Counted from the first letter of the stretch, positions 51,908 to 61,707 are shown. The stretch: DNA of 64,000 bases from Streptomyces sp. DG1A-41 (GCF_037055355.1 NZ_CP146350.1:8145001-8209000); one strand, 5' to 3'. The notes: generated by a model not told the origin, from the sequence alone. A program made the numbers and translations.

Positions 51908-52891
51908 ATGAAGTACCGCACTATCGGCACGGATCCGCAGACCCGCCGCGAGGTGAGCGTGCTCGCGCTCGGCGCGATGCTGTTCGGCTCGGTGACGGAC
52001 GAGAAGACGTCCTTCGCCGTGCTCGACCGCTACGTCGAGGCCGGCGGCACCTTCATCGACACGTCCGACAACTACGCCTTCTGGGTCGACGGCGGCCAGG
52101 GCGGCCAGAGCGAGGAACTGCTCGGCCGCTGGCGGCGCAGCCGGGGCATCGGCGACGAGATCGTCATCGCGACCAAGCTCGGCGCCCGCCCGCTGGCCCC
52201 GGGGACCAGCTACGTCGACAACGCGGAGGGCCTGTCCGCGAAGGTGATCCGCGAGTCGGCCGAGCGGAGCCGGGAACGGCTCGGGGTGGAGAAGCTGGAC
52301 CTGCTGTACGCGCACATCGAGGACCACGAGGTCCCCCTCCAGGAGACCGTCGAGGGCTTCGCCGAACTGGTCGCCGAGGGCACGGTCGGTCTTCTCGGCG
52401 TCAGCAACCACGCGACCTGGCGGATCGAGCGTGCCCGCGCCCTCGCCGCCGCGGCGGGACTGCCCGGCTACGAGGTGCTCCAGTACGCCCACAGCCACCT
52501 GCGGCCCCGCACCGACGTCCCCGAGGCACTGTTCCCCGACGGCAGCCTCGGCCACGCCGGACCCGATCTGCTGAGCTATCTGCGGGCCGAGCCCGGACTG
52601 ACCCTGGTCGCCTACTCGCCGCTGCTGAAGGGCGCCTACACGCACCCCGACAGGCTGCCCCGGGACTTCGGCCACCCGGGCACCCCGGCGCGTCTGAAGG
52701 TCCTGCGGGAGGTCGCCCGGCAGACGGGGGCCACCGTCAACCAGGTCGTCCTGGCCTGGCAGATCGGTGGCGAGCCGCCGGTCGTCCCGCTGGCCGGGGC
52801 GTCGTCCGTGGCGCAGCTCGAGGAGAGCCTGGCCGCCGTCGACCTGCAACTGACCTCCGAGCAGCGGGCCCGGCTCGACTCCGTCCACTGA
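51908..52891 (+). CDS. Aldo/keto reductase
   Basis: A 327-residue AKR. The catalytic tetrad is Asp and Tyr in DTSDNYAFW, Lys in VIATKLG and His in YAHIEDHE. VPLAGASSVAQLEESLAAVD is the NADPH-binding end. It reduces aldehydes or ketones with NADPH. ATG 51908 lies behind GGGAGGAG. The MerR-type promoter suggests induction by an electrophile, oxidant or metal, as for many actinobacterial AKR genes. Confidence 0.93.
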   Translation: MKYRTIGTDPQTRREVSVLALGAMLFGSVTDEKTSFAVLDRYVEAGGTFIDTSDNYAFWVDGGQGGQSEELLGRWRRSRGIGDEIVIATKLGARPLAPGTSYVDNAEGLSAKVIRESAERSRERLGVEKLDLLYAHIEDHEVPLQETVEGFAELVAEGTVGLLGVSNHATWRIERARALAAAAGLPGYEVLQYAHSHLRPRTDVPEALFPDGSLGHAGPDLLSYLRAEPGLTLVAYSPLLKGAYTHPDRLPRDFGHPGTPARLKVLREVARQTGATVNQVVLAWQIGGEPPVVPLAGASSVAQLEESLAAVDLQLTSEQRARLDSVH

Positions 52892-52972
52892 CCGCGCTGC
52901 TCGCAGGGCTCCGGAGAGGAGCGGAGTCACCGTCGTAGACAGACGGCACCCCGTCCTGGTCCGGGAGCCGAT

Positions 52973-53191
52973 GTGCCGGTCCCGCTGTACGCGTTCTCGC
53001 GCGAGGAGGTCCGCACGGACCTCCTCCGCCCGGCGAAGAACCCGCCCACCGGCAGGCACAGCGGATCGCCTTCGAGTGTGATCGAGGGGCGGCTCGCCTT
53101 CTTCGACGAGGCGGTCGACATCACCGTGGACGGCGAGCCACTGGACCGCCCCGTCACGCCCTTCAGCCGGATGCCGCGTCCGCGGGCCTGA
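52973..53191 (+). other. Open frame of unknown origin, probable gene remnant
   Basis: A 72-codon GTG frame encodes PVPLYAFSREEVRTDLLRPA, SPSSVIEGRLAFFDEAVDIT and VDGEPLDRPVTPF. The composition looks protein-like, with regular hydrophobic spacing, rather than a shadow of a gene. There is no ribosome site and the end overlaps the convergent TetR gene by 29 bp. I cannot identify the family; it may be the C-terminal stump of a deleted enzyme. Confidence 0.3.
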
Positions 53192-53945
53192 CGGTCCGCT
53201 CCCTCCGCGCGAACCGGTCGAGGAGCGCGTCCAGTCCGGCCGCCAGACCCTCGGGACCGCCCCGGTCGGCGAGCGCGGTGGCGGTCTCCCGGAGTGTGGG
53301 CAGTTCCTGTGGTGACAGGCGGTGCAGGCCGAGGCGGAAGGCGGGGTCGGGCTCGTCGGGGTTGTCCACCATGGGCCGCAGTTCCACGGAGACGTAGCCG
53401 AGCAGCCAGGCGGTGAAGGCGCGGAACACGGCGGAGGCGAGCGTCTCGTCGAACCCCGCATCCTTCAGCAGGGCGAGCACGCGCTCGTGGTCCCTGAGGA
53501 CGGCGGCCGGGCGCCGCGCCAGCGGCACCGCGAGCATGCGCGTGGCGAGCAGCGGGACCGCCTCGGGGTGGGCCAGGCAGACGTCGTAGGTCGCCAGCGC
53601 GATACGGTGGAGCCGGGCGCGCCACGCGGGCACCTCGGCCGTGGCGGCGGGTTCGGGCGCGGCGGCCAGACGCTCCTCGAGTTCGAGGTAGAGGGCCTCG
53701 ACCAGTCCGTCCAGGAGTGCGTCCTTGCTCGCCGCGTACCGGTAGAGCGCCATCGCCTCCACACCGAGCTCGGCGCCCAGCCGACGCATGCTCAACGCGC
53801 TCAGGCCCTCCCGGTCCACCAGTTCCAGGGCGCTGGCCAGTACCCGCTCCCGGCTCAGCCGACCGTAGCGGCCGCGGTCGCTCGCACGACGGGCCGGGTT
53901 GTCCCCCGGGCCCTTGCGTCGCGCCTCGGCCTGTTCCTTGGCCAT
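53163..53945 (-). CDS. TetR-family regulator with TetR_C_1-type effector domain
   Basis: A 260-residue repressor. The HTH reads ALELVDREGLSALSMRRLGA, ELGVEAMALYRYAASKDALL. The C-terminal part (RMLAVPLARRPAAVLRDHER, VFRAFTAWLLGYVSVELRPM) matches the tetracycline-repressor-like class. ATG 53945 gives the start MAKEQAEARRKG; an upstream in-frame extension has no support. It is divergent from the polysaccharide cluster, and an operator-like dyad lies between them, so it may control the cluster. Confidence 0.9.
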   Translation of the reverse strand: MAKEQAEARRKGPGDNPARRASDRGRYGRLSRERVLASALELVDREGLSALSMRRLGAELGVEAMALYRYAASKDALLDGLVEALYLELEERLAAAPEPAATAEVPAWRARLHRIALATYDVCLAHPEAVPLLATRMLAVPLARRPAAVLRDHERVLALLKDAGFDETLASAVFRAFTAWLLGYVSVELRPMVDNPDEPDPAFRLGLHRLSPQELPTLRETATALADRGGPEGLAAGLDALLDRFARRERTVRPADAASG

Positions 53946-54020
53946 GCGGTGCCTCCAGCGGTCGGACCGAGCGGTGGTCGTTCTCCTGTTGACTCTACGC
54001 ACGGAGGGGCGCAATCTGTA

Positions 54021-54041
54021 CGTATACGTCGTAAATATACG
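54021..54041. promoter_or_regulatory. Operator-like dyad in the TetR/polysaccharide divergent promoter
   Basis: CGTATAC-N7-ATATACG (6 of 7 pairs) forms a 21-bp dyad within the AT-rich centre of the 181-bp intergenic region. It overlaps TATAC/TATATT sequences usable as -10 boxes in both directions. Confidence 0.6.
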
Positions 54042-54126
54042 CGATAAGGAATCGGAGGGACAGCGGACGGCGTCATCGTTCCCGACGGAACGTTCCCCAC
54101 GGAAGCCAGCACAGGGGGAGCACCCC

Positions 54127-56850
54127 ATGACGACTCACAAGCTGCGGTCCGGGCGCGGTCGGTCCTCCGCCCTCGACGGCGAGTCGCGTGCCGACGTCTT
54201 CGCGCCCGAGCCTGCGGGCAGGGACGTGCCCTTCGCCCTCACCCGGATCAGTCCGGAGGCCCGGAGGGCGGCGCAGCGGGTGCTCGCTTCCGGGTGGGTG
54301 ACCACCGGCCCGGAGACCGAACGCTTCGAGCGCGAGTTCGCGGAGTACGTCTCGGCCGCCCACGCGGTCGCGGTGAGTTCCTGCACGGCGGCCCTGGAAC
54401 TGGCGTTGCGAGCCCTGCGACTGCCGGCCGGCGGCACCGTCCTGGTCCCGGCCGTGACCTTCTGCGGCGCGGCCCAGGCGGTGCTGCACGCCGGGCTGCG
54501 ACCCGTGCTCGTCGACGTGGACCCACGCACCGGGATGCCGACGCCGGACACGGTGGCCCGCGCGGCCCGGGCGTGCGGCTGCCCGCAGGCGATGACGGTC
54601 CTGCACTACGCCGGGTCGCCGACGCCGGTCGCCGAGCTGGCCGAAGCCGCACGCCTGCCGCTGACCCACGTGATCGAGGACGCCGCACACGCCCTGGGCA
54701 CGACGGTGGGTGACCGCCCGGTGGGCAGCCTGTCGCGGGCCACCTGCTTCAGCTTCTACGCCACGAAGAACCTGCCCATCGGCGAGGGCGGCATGCTCAC
54801 CACCGACGACCCGGAACTCGCCGAGCGAGTCCGCCGCGCGCGGCTGCACGGCATGTCCGCCGACGCCTGGCGGCGCGACCTGCCCGGCGGCAGCTGGCGC
54901 TACACCGTCGAGGAGGCCGGTCTCAAGGCCAACATGACCGACGTACAGGCCGCCATCGGGCGGGCCCAGCTCCGGCACCTCGACGGCTGGCAGCGGCGTC
55001 GGCACGCCCTGGCCGCGCGATATGAGGCGGCGCTTCGGACCGTGCCCGGACTCGCCCCGCTGGAGCCCGCCACCCCGGGTCGGCACGCCCGTCACCTCTA
55101 CGTGGTGCGGGTGCTCCCGGAGTACGGAACCGACCGGGACGAACTGATCGAACGGCTGGCGGACTGCGGTATCGGCACCTCGGTCCACTTCATTCCGCTG
55201 CACCACATGCCCCACTTCCAGCGCGCCGCGATCACCCCGCCGGGCGGCCTGCCGGGCGCCGACGCACTGTTCCCGCAGCTGCTGTCCCTGCCCCTGTACC
55301 CGCACCTCACCGACCGGGCCGTCGACCGTGTCTGTGCGGAGCTGGCCCGGCTCGGGCCACGGCGTACCGCCCGGTGGACGGCACCGCCCACCGGGCTGCG
55401 CACGCTGGTAGTCGGCGCCGGTGAGGCCGGTCAGGCACTCGCACGGGACCTGGCGCGCACCCCGCAGTTCGGGCTCGACCCCGTGGGCTTCCTGGACGAC
55501 GATCCGGCCAAGCACCGGGTCGGCGACATCGAGGGCCTGCCCGTGCTCGGCCGGCTCGACGACACCGGGGCGACCGTGTCCGCGCACCGGATCGAGGCGG
55601 TGGTCGTGGCCATTCCCGGCCTCGACGCGGCCCGCTTCCGGCGGGTGTCGAGTACCGCGGAGGCCGCGGGGGCGCGCGTGCGGTACCTGCCGTCGTTCAT
55701 CGCCGCGCTCCGCCGCGACGTGGTGGGCTGCGACATGCGGTCACTGGATGTCCACGCGCTGATCGGCCGTCCCGAGATGCAGGTGGTGAGCTCCGAGGCG
55801 GGCTCCACGATCGCCGGCCGACGCGTCCTGGTGACCGGAGCCGGCGGCTCGATCGGCAGCGAACTGTGCCACCAGGTGCAGGCCTTCGGCCCGAGCCGGC
55901 TGTTCCTCGTCGACCACGACGAGTCCAACCTGCACCGGCTCCAGCTGGAGCTCCACGGCGATGCCCTGCACGCCGACGACGTGGTGATATCGGACATCCG
56001 GGACCGCCCCCGCATCGATCAGATCTTCCGCGAGCTGCGCCCGGAGGTCGTCTTCCACGCGGCCGCCCACAAGCACCTGCCGCTCCTCGAACTGAACCCC
56101 GGCGAGGGCGTGAAGTCGAACGTCCGGGGCACCGAGAACCTGGTCCGGGCCGCGGCGGCGAACGGAACCTCGCGGTTCGTCCTGATCTCCACCGACAAGG
56201 CGGCCGACCCGGTGTCGGTGCTCGGCGCCACCAAGCGTCTGTCCGAGCTCATCGTGCAGAACGCCCAGCAGGACGCCCCGCCCGGCACCGTGTTCTGCGC
56301 CGTTCGGTTCGGCAACGTGCTCGGCAGCCGCGGCTCGCTGCTCTCGGTTCTGGCGGAGCAACTCGGCGCGGGCACCCCGGTGACCGTCACGCACCCCGAC
56401 GTGACCCGGTTCTTCATGACCGTCGAGGAGGCCGCCGGCCTGGTCCTCGAGGCGGCGCGCATGGCTCAGGGCGGTGAGGTGTTCGTTCTCGACATGAGCG
56501 GCCCCGTGCGGATCGTGGACCTCGTCCGCGAGTACGCCCGGTCCGTGCACGTGCCCGACGTGGACATCCGCTTCACCGGCCTGCGCCCCGGCGAGAAACT
56601 CAACGAGACGCTGTTCTCAGCGCAGGAGCACCACACACGCACCTCCCACCCACGCATTCTCGCCGCGACCTCCGTCAGTCCCCCGGTCGCTCCGGCCGGG
56701 CTGCTCCCCGTCCTGTACGGCGCCGCGGAACGCAACGACACCGCCGCGGTCCGCCACGCTCTCGCGGACCTCTTCCCGGGGTTCCCCGCTTCCCCGCCGG
56801 CCCACCAGCGGCACGCCGGCCTGGCCGACCCCTACCCGGACGACTTCTGA
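54127..56850 (+). CDS. Fusion of a DegT-type aminotransferase and a CapD/PglF-like sugar dehydratase
   Basis: A 907-residue protein joining two normally separate enzymes. Residues about 35-420 are a DegT/DnrJ/EryC1 sugar aminotransferase (VAVSSCTAALELALRAL; PLP Lys214 in FYATKNLPIGEGG). Residues about 425-545 are a Rossmann domain (LVVGAGEAGQALARDL), as in CapD and PglF but without their N-terminal membrane helices. Residues about 565-855 are the 4,6-dehydratase (VTGAGGSIGSEL; Lys691 in STDKAADPVSVLGATKR). Consecutive steps, UDP-GlcNAc to the 4-keto-6-deoxy sugar and then to the 4-amino sugar, would sit on one chain. It overlaps the LCP gene by one base (TGATG). Confidence 0.93.
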   Translation: MTTHKLRSGRGRSSALDGESRADVFAPEPAGRDVPFALTRISPEARRAAQRVLASGWVTTGPETERFEREFAEYVSAAHAVAVSSCTAALELALRALRLPAGGTVLVPAVTFCGAAQAVLHAGLRPVLVDVDPRTGMPTPDTVARAARACGCPQAMTVLHYAGSPTPVAELAEAARLPLTHVIEDAAHALGTTVGDRPVGSLSRATCFSFYATKNLPIGEGGMLTTDDPELAERVRRARLHGMSADAWRRDLPGGSWRYTVEEAGLKANMTDVQAAIGRAQLRHLDGWQRRRHALAARYEAALRTVPGLAPLEPATPGRHARHLYVVRVLPEYGTDRDELIERLADCGIGTSVHFIPLHHMPHFQRAAITPPGGLPGADALFPQLLSLPLYPHLTDRAVDRVCAELARLGPRRTARWTAPPTGLRTLVVGAGEAGQALARDLARTPQFGLDPVGFLDDDPAKHRVGDIEGLPVLGRLDDTGATVSAHRIEAVVVAIPGLDAARFRRVSSTAEAAGARVRYLPSFIAALRRDVVGCDMRSLDVHALIGRPEMQVVSSEAGSTIAGRRVLVTGAGGSIGSELCHQVQAFGPSRLFLVDHDESNLHRLQLELHGDALHADDVVISDIRDRPRIDQIFRELRPEVVFHAAAHKHLPLLELNPGEGVKSNVRGTENLVRAAAANGTSRFVLISTDKAADPVSVLGATKRLSELIVQNAQQDAPPGTVFCAVRFGNVLGSRGSLLSVLAEQLGAGTPVTVTHPDVTRFFMTVEEAAGLVLEAARMAQGGEVFVLDMSGPVRIVDLVREYARSVHVPDVDIRFTGLRPGEKLNETLFSAQEHHTRTSHPRILAATSVSPPVAPAGLLPVLYGAAERNDTAAVRHALADLFPGFPASPPAHQRHAGLADPYPDDF

Positions 56851-57875
56851 TGTCCCCGCCCTCCCAGTGGCCGCACTGGGCACCGAGGCAGAAGGCCCGG
56901 CCACGCCACCGGCTGGCGAAGCGCCTGCTGGTCTGTCTGGTGGTCGTGGTTCTCGCCGTGGTCGGGCTGGGCGCCGGCGGCCTGTGGTGGGCCACCGACC
57001 ACTATGGGGACCGGGTCACCCGGATACCCGACGCCTTCCCCGACGGTCCGCGGCCCAAGAGCGGCGAGGGAACGACCTTCCTGTTGGCCGGTGTCGACAT
57101 CCGCTCCGAGAAACCGACCACCGGGAACGAGGCGAAAGACACGCGGTGGACGTACGGCGCCCAGCGCAGCGACACACTGATGCTGGTGCACCTCGGTCCC
57201 GGCGAACGCACGGCGTACACCGTGTCGATACCGCGGGACAGCTGGGTGCCCGTCCCCGGGCACGGATCCGCGAAGATCAACGCCGCGTTCTCCTGGGGCG
57301 GCCCGCCTCTCCTCGTCCAGACGGTCGAACGGCTCACCGGAGCGAGGGTCGACCACTTCGCCGTCATCGACTGGCACGGTTTCCGGTCCCTCACCGACGC
57401 GGTCGGTGGTGTGCCGATCACCGTGCGGGAGAACTCCTACGACTCGGAGCAGGGGCGGCACTTCAAGGCGGGCACCTTCACCATGAACGGCGAGGACGCG
57501 CTCTCCTACGTCCGCCAGCGCCACGGACTGCCCGGCGGCGAGCTGGACCGGATCAAGCGGCAGCAGCAGTTCCTGCGCAGCCTCGTCGGTGAGATCCGCG
57601 GCGACGTCAGCGTCACCAGCCCACTGAAGACGAACCGGATACTCGAGGCACTCACCGACACGGTCAGCGTGGACGACCGGCTGTCCAACGGCGACCTGCG
57701 CGGCCTCGTGCTCGGCCTGCGTCACCTGGATTCCGAGGACACCCGCTTCACCACCGCGCCCATCGTCCGGTCGGACATGATCGACGGCCAGTACGTCCTG
57801 ATCCTCGACCAGCGCGGACTGCGCACCCTTTGCAGGCAGGTGGCGGCAGGCCATCCGCCCGGCACCGGAGAGTGA
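56850..57875 (+). CDS. LCP (LytR-CpsA-Psr) family cell-wall glycopolymer ligase
   Basis: A 341-residue type II membrane protein. One TM helix lies at about residues 28-52 and the rest is extracellular. LCP motifs are present: RSDTLMLVHLGP, SIPRDSWVPVPG, KINAAFSWGG and YVRQRHGLPGGELDRIKRQQ with the conserved Arg residues. LCP enzymes transfer lipid-linked glycopolymers to peptidoglycan. In this cluster it would attach the finished polysaccharide to the wall. Confidence 0.94.
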   Translation: MSPPSQWPHWAPRQKARPRHRLAKRLLVCLVVVVLAVVGLGAGGLWWATDHYGDRVTRIPDAFPDGPRPKSGEGTTFLLAGVDIRSEKPTTGNEAKDTRWTYGAQRSDTLMLVHLGPGERTAYTVSIPRDSWVPVPGHGSAKINAAFSWGGPPLLVQTVERLTGARVDHFAVIDWHGFRSLTDAVGGVPITVRENSYDSEQGRHFKAGTFTMNGEDALSYVRQRHGLPGGELDRIKRQQQFLRSLVGEIRGDVSVTSPLKTNRILEALTDTVSVDDRLSNGDLRGLVLGLRHLDSEDTRFTTAPIVRSDMIDGQYVLILDQRGLRTLCRQVAAGHPPGTGE

Positions 57876-57884
57876 GGCCGGCCC

Positions 57885-59480
57885 GTGCGTCTCGGCGAGC
57901 ACGTGCTGCGACTCACCGGCCGGATCGCCGCGCCGGACGGAGCAGGGCGCGGCCGACCGGACGACAGGGACGGCACCACGTCCGCCCCGCTGGCGCGGCG
58001 TCTCTTCTCTGGCATGGGCTTCAGCGCGCTGGCGCAGGCGGCTCCGCTGCTCACCAACCTGGCGCTGACGCCGTACCTGATCGGCCGACTGGGGCTCGAC
58101 CGCTTCGGTGTGTGGTCACTGATCCTGGTCTTCCTGGCCACGCTAGCCGTGCTGGACGGCGGCGTCGGCGCCTCGCTGGCGCGCTTCCACGCCTACCACG
58201 CAGCCCGCGGCGACCGGGACGGTACCGGCCGGCTGGTCGTGGGGTCACTGACTGTCTTCGTCGGTCTGGGCGCGCTCGTCACCGGGCTCGGCGCGCTGCT
58301 GGGCCCAGTCGTCGTCTCCGCGCTCGACGTACCGCCTCAACTGTCTGGAGAAGCCGAGCACCTGCTGCTGGCCCTCGGCCCGCTGCTCACCCTGGCCCTG
58401 ACCGCCAACTCCGCCATCGCGCTGTTGCAGGCGAACGCCCGCTTCGCCGGTCTCGCAGCCGTCAGCGGCGGATCGTGTCTGGTCTACGCCGTGGCCGTGG
58501 TGACGCTGATCGGCAGCGGCCCCGACCTCCCGCTGCTCGCCCTGCTCACCGCGGGGCGGTACCTGCTCACCACGGTCGGCGGCCTCTGGCTCGGGGCACG
58601 GCACATCCGTATCCGGCGCCCCCTGATGCCACGGTCGGCCGAGCGCCGTGAGTTCGTCGGCTACGCGTCCCGCATGCAGTTGTCGGGCTTCACCGTCTTC
58701 CTCAACGGAGAGGTCGACGCCGTGGTCATCGCCGCGCTGCTGCCGGTGCGCTATGTGGGCATCTTCGCCGTCGGCTACCAGGCGGCGACCGCGCTGCGCA
58801 GCCTGCCGCTGTACGCCTTCCCGCCGATCCTGACCAGGATGACCCACGTCTACGCCACCCACCAACTCCCCGGCGCGGTAAGGGAGTTCCACGCGTTGCA
58901 GTTCCGCTGGCTGCCGGCCGTGCTGACCTACGGTGCGGTGACGACCGCGGCGGTGGGCCTGGCGGTCGAGGTGTGGGTGGGTCCCGAGCTGGCGCTCAGC
59001 GGGGCGGTGGCCGCCGTCCTGCTGGCCGGATACGCCGTGCAGGTGGCCTGCACCGGGATGCGTACCTGCTTCGTCCGGGCCATCGGTCGCCCTGGTCTCG
59101 AGACGCGCTACTCCTGGTTCTCCACAGCGGTGAATCTCGCGCTCACGGTGCCGCTGACCATCGCGTTCGGAGTCGTCGGTGTCGTCCTGGCCACCTCGGT
59201 CGGGATCATGGCGGGCTCCCTGTACTTCGTCGTCCTGTGCCGGCGACTGGCCGACCTGCGCGAACAGCACTTGCCGAAGCGGTGGCTGCCGGCGACCGCG
59301 CTGGCGGTGATCACCGCCGTCCTCGGCGACCTGCTGGTGCTGCAACTGGGGTGGCACGGCGCGCTGCCGCTGCTGCTGGCCGGCCTCCCGGTGCCCGCCG
59401 GCCTCGCCCTCGCATGGCTGCTCATCGGCCGCGAACTCATCCATGGGCCCCGCGTCCGGGCGGAGACCACGCCCGCGTAA
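57885..59480 (+). CDS. Wzx-like polysaccharide flippase
   Basis: A 531-residue integral membrane protein with about 14 hydrophobic helices. The N-terminal pattern LFSGMGFSALAQAAPLLTNL, then GLDRFGVWSLILVFL, is that of MATE/MVF-type polysaccharide flippases (Polysacc_synt). It would move undecaprenyl-linked repeat units across the membrane. GTG 57885 is nine bases after the LCP stop; GAGGCC gives the ribosome site. It is followed by the glycosyltransferases. Confidence 0.92.
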   Translation: MRLGEHVLRLTGRIAAPDGAGRGRPDDRDGTTSAPLARRLFSGMGFSALAQAAPLLTNLALTPYLIGRLGLDRFGVWSLILVFLATLAVLDGGVGASLARFHAYHAARGDRDGTGRLVVGSLTVFVGLGALVTGLGALLGPVVVSALDVPPQLSGEAEHLLLALGPLLTLALTANSAIALLQANARFAGLAAVSGGSCLVYAVAVVTLIGSGPDLPLLALLTAGRYLLTTVGGLWLGARHIRIRRPLMPRSAERREFVGYASRMQLSGFTVFLNGEVDAVVIAALLPVRYVGIFAVGYQAATALRSLPLYAFPPILTRMTHVYATHQLPGAVREFHALQFRWLPAVLTYGAVTTAAVGLAVEVWVGPELALSGAVAAVLLAGYAVQVACTGMRTCFVRAIGRPGLETRYSWFSTAVNLALTVPLTIAFGVVGVVLATSVGIMAGSLYFVVLCRRLADLREQHLPKRWLPATALAVITAVLGDLLVLQLGWHGALPLLLAGLPVPAGLALAWLLIGRELIHGPRVRAETTPA

Positions 59481-59493
59481 GGAAGGACACATC

Positions 59494-60715
59494 ATGACCG
59501 GAACGATTTCACCATGGCGGGGCGACGGGCGGCCTCGGCGCGTGCTGATCCTGGCCCAGCTCGACGGGTACGCCAACAGCGTCAAGCCCCTGGCCATCGA
59601 GCGGTTCCTGCGGGAGCACGGTCACGACGTGCACCTGGTGGACACCCAGAGCCTGGCGCGGGCCTCCTCCGGCCGCGGCTCGCTCGGACGGATGCTCCCC
59701 GGGTCCGCGCGCCCCGGCAAGCTCGCGCTGTACGCGAACGACGTCGCGTCCAGGATGCTCACCCGGAGGTGGGGTTTCGGACGGCGCCATCTCTCGTACC
59801 ACGTGCTGATGACGGACCACCGGCTGCGCCGACGCATCCTCAGCAGCGAACTGGCGCTGGACGACTTCGACCTGGTCATCTGCGAAACACCCTACGACGC
59901 GGGCGTACTGACGGCCCGCACATCCGCCGCCACCCTCTACGACTGCCCCAATCCGTGGGCCGACGAGGTCCTCGACGAAGGCCGGCTCAGCCCGGGGCAG
60001 CACAGGAAGTTCCGAGACTGGGAGAAGGACTTCTTCGAGAAGATGGAGTATCTGTCGTTCTCCTGGGAGACCTACGGCCGGTACGCGCAGGCGAAGTACG
60101 GCATCAGCGGTGCCAACTTCCTCCAGCTCAACTGGGGTTGTTCACCGTCCGCCGAGCGCGTGCGGTTCGCCCGTCCACCCCGCGTCGCCTACCTCGGTTC
60201 GCTGAGCGGGCAGTTCATCAACCTTCCGCTGCTGTCCCGGCTGCAGCCGGCTCTATCCGTACATCGACGTGTACGGAGGACCACCGCCGGATCCGTCCCT
60301 GGGCCTCAACTACCGCGGCTACGCCTCTGCCGAGGTTCTGCGCGACTACCAGTTCGGGCTGATCACCTGCACCCGGGACGCGATCCGCGAAGAAGGCTTC
60401 TCGGCCAAGCACCTGCACTACCTCGCGTACGGGCTGCCCGTCCTCGTCCCGGCCTGGCGGCGTCACCTCGACCTGCTGCGCGGATCGGTGCCCTATACCG
60501 AGGAGGACTTCGCCACTCGCATCGGCGACCTGAGCGACGAGGCGCGGTGGCAGTCGGTCAGCGACGAGGCATACGAACAGGCCCGGCGGCTGGACTGGAA
60601 CCGGACGCTGGAGCCGCTGCGGCGGCTGCTGGACGAACTGCGTCCGCACCCCGCCCCGGAGAGCCCGTCCCACCAGCGCTACGCGCCCTCCGGCGGGGCA
60701 GGTCGTGTGCCATGA
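59494..60715 (+). pseudogene. GT-B-fold glycosyltransferase, one frameshift
   Basis: The first 253 residues (RRVLILAQLDGYANSVKPLA, TLYDCPNPWADEVL, VAYLGSLSGQFINLPLLSRL) are in one frame from ATG 59494. The rest (YPYIDVYGGPPPDPSLGLNY, FGLITCTRDAIREEGFSAKH, LAYGLPVLVPAWRR) is in another. The change is near 60249-60250; one G fewer gives RLQPLYPYIDVYG. The C-terminal donor-binding segment of family 1/4-like enzymes is intact. Sugar specificity is unknown. Being central in an otherwise intact cluster, it is more likely a sequencing error than decay. Confidence 0.8.
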
Positions 60716-61707
60716 GCCTCCTCGTCGATGTCGTGATCGTCAACTGGAATGCCGGAGAACACCTCCACAGCTGCCTGCGCTCCATCGCCCGGGCCGACCA
60801 GTCGGTGCTGCGGGTCGGCGAGGTGGTGGTCGTCGACAACGCCTCGAGCGACGGCTCCGCCCGCGACCTTCCGTCGACCGGACTGCGGCTTCGGGTGGTG
60901 CGCAACCCCGACAACCGCGGCTTCGCGGCGGCCTGCAACCAGGGCGCCGCGCTCTGCCGCTCCGACTTCCTGCTCTTCCTGAACCCGGACACAGAGCTGT
61001 ACCCGGACACCCTGAGGATCATCGGCGAGTTCCTCCGGACACCCGGTGCACAGCGCTTCGGGGTCTTCGGCGCACGCATGGTGGACGCGCACGGGCGCCC
61101 GCTGATCTCCTGCTCACGGTTCCCCAGTCCCCGTCTCTGCGTCGGTGGGATGACGGGCCTCGACCGGCTGGCGCCCGTCCTCTTCCCTCCCCGTCACCTG
61201 CGGCCTGAGGAAGTGGCCCGGTCCCGCCAGGTCGATCAGGTCATCGGCGCGTTCTTCCTGGTGCGCCGCCATCTGTTCACCGAACTGAACGGCTTCGACG
61301 AGGGCTACTTCCTGTACATGGAGGAAGTCGACTTCGCCCTGCGGGCGCGAAGGCTCGGCCGGCCCTCGTACCACATCGCGCAGGCACGGGTCTTTCACGC
61401 CGAGGCGATCAGCTCAGCCCAACTGGGGCCGTGGCGGCACTATTTGATGTTGTGCAGCCGCACCCGTTACATGCTCCGGCACTGGCCCAAGCGCCAGGCG
61501 TGGCTGCTGATCGGCCTGTCGCTGTCCGTGGAACCGGCCGCACGGCTGCTGGGCGCGGCACTGCGCGGGCAGCCCGTGGACGTGCGGGGCACGCTTGCCG
61601 TCCAGCGGGCGTTCCTGCGCTGGCTGCGGCAGGGGCGACGGCCGCTTCCGGCGTCGCTCCTTCCGGCACCGCACGTCGCCGAACCGCGAACGGCCCGCAC
61701 GGCGTAG
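60712..61707 (+). CDS. GT2-family glycosyltransferase, WbbL-like
   Basis: A 331-residue GT-A enzyme. VDVVIVNWNAGEHLHSCLRS, VVVDNASSDGSARDL, NPDNRGFAAACNQGA, LLFLNPDTELYPDT (DxD region) and NGFDEGYFLYMEEVDFALRA are the signatures of rhamnosyltransferase-like WbbL proteins. A C-terminal amphipathic helix may anchor it to the membrane. It overlaps the preceding gene by four bases. It would add a sugar, perhaps rhamnose, to the lipid-linked repeat. Confidence 0.94.
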   Translation: MSLLVDVVIVNWNAGEHLHSCLRSIARADQSVLRVGEVVVVDNASSDGSARDLPSTGLRLRVVRNPDNRGFAAACNQGAALCRSDFLLFLNPDTELYPDTLRIIGEFLRTPGAQRFGVFGARMVDAHGRPLISCSRFPSPRLCVGGMTGLDRLAPVLFPPRHLRPEEVARSRQVDQVIGAFFLVRRHLFTELNGFDEGYFLYMEEVDFALRARRLGRPSYHIAQARVFHAEAISSAQLGPWRHYLMLCSRTRYMLRHWPKRQAWLLIGLSLSVEPAARLLGAALRGQPVDVRGTLAVQRAFLRWLRQGRRPLPASLLPAPHVAEPRTARTA

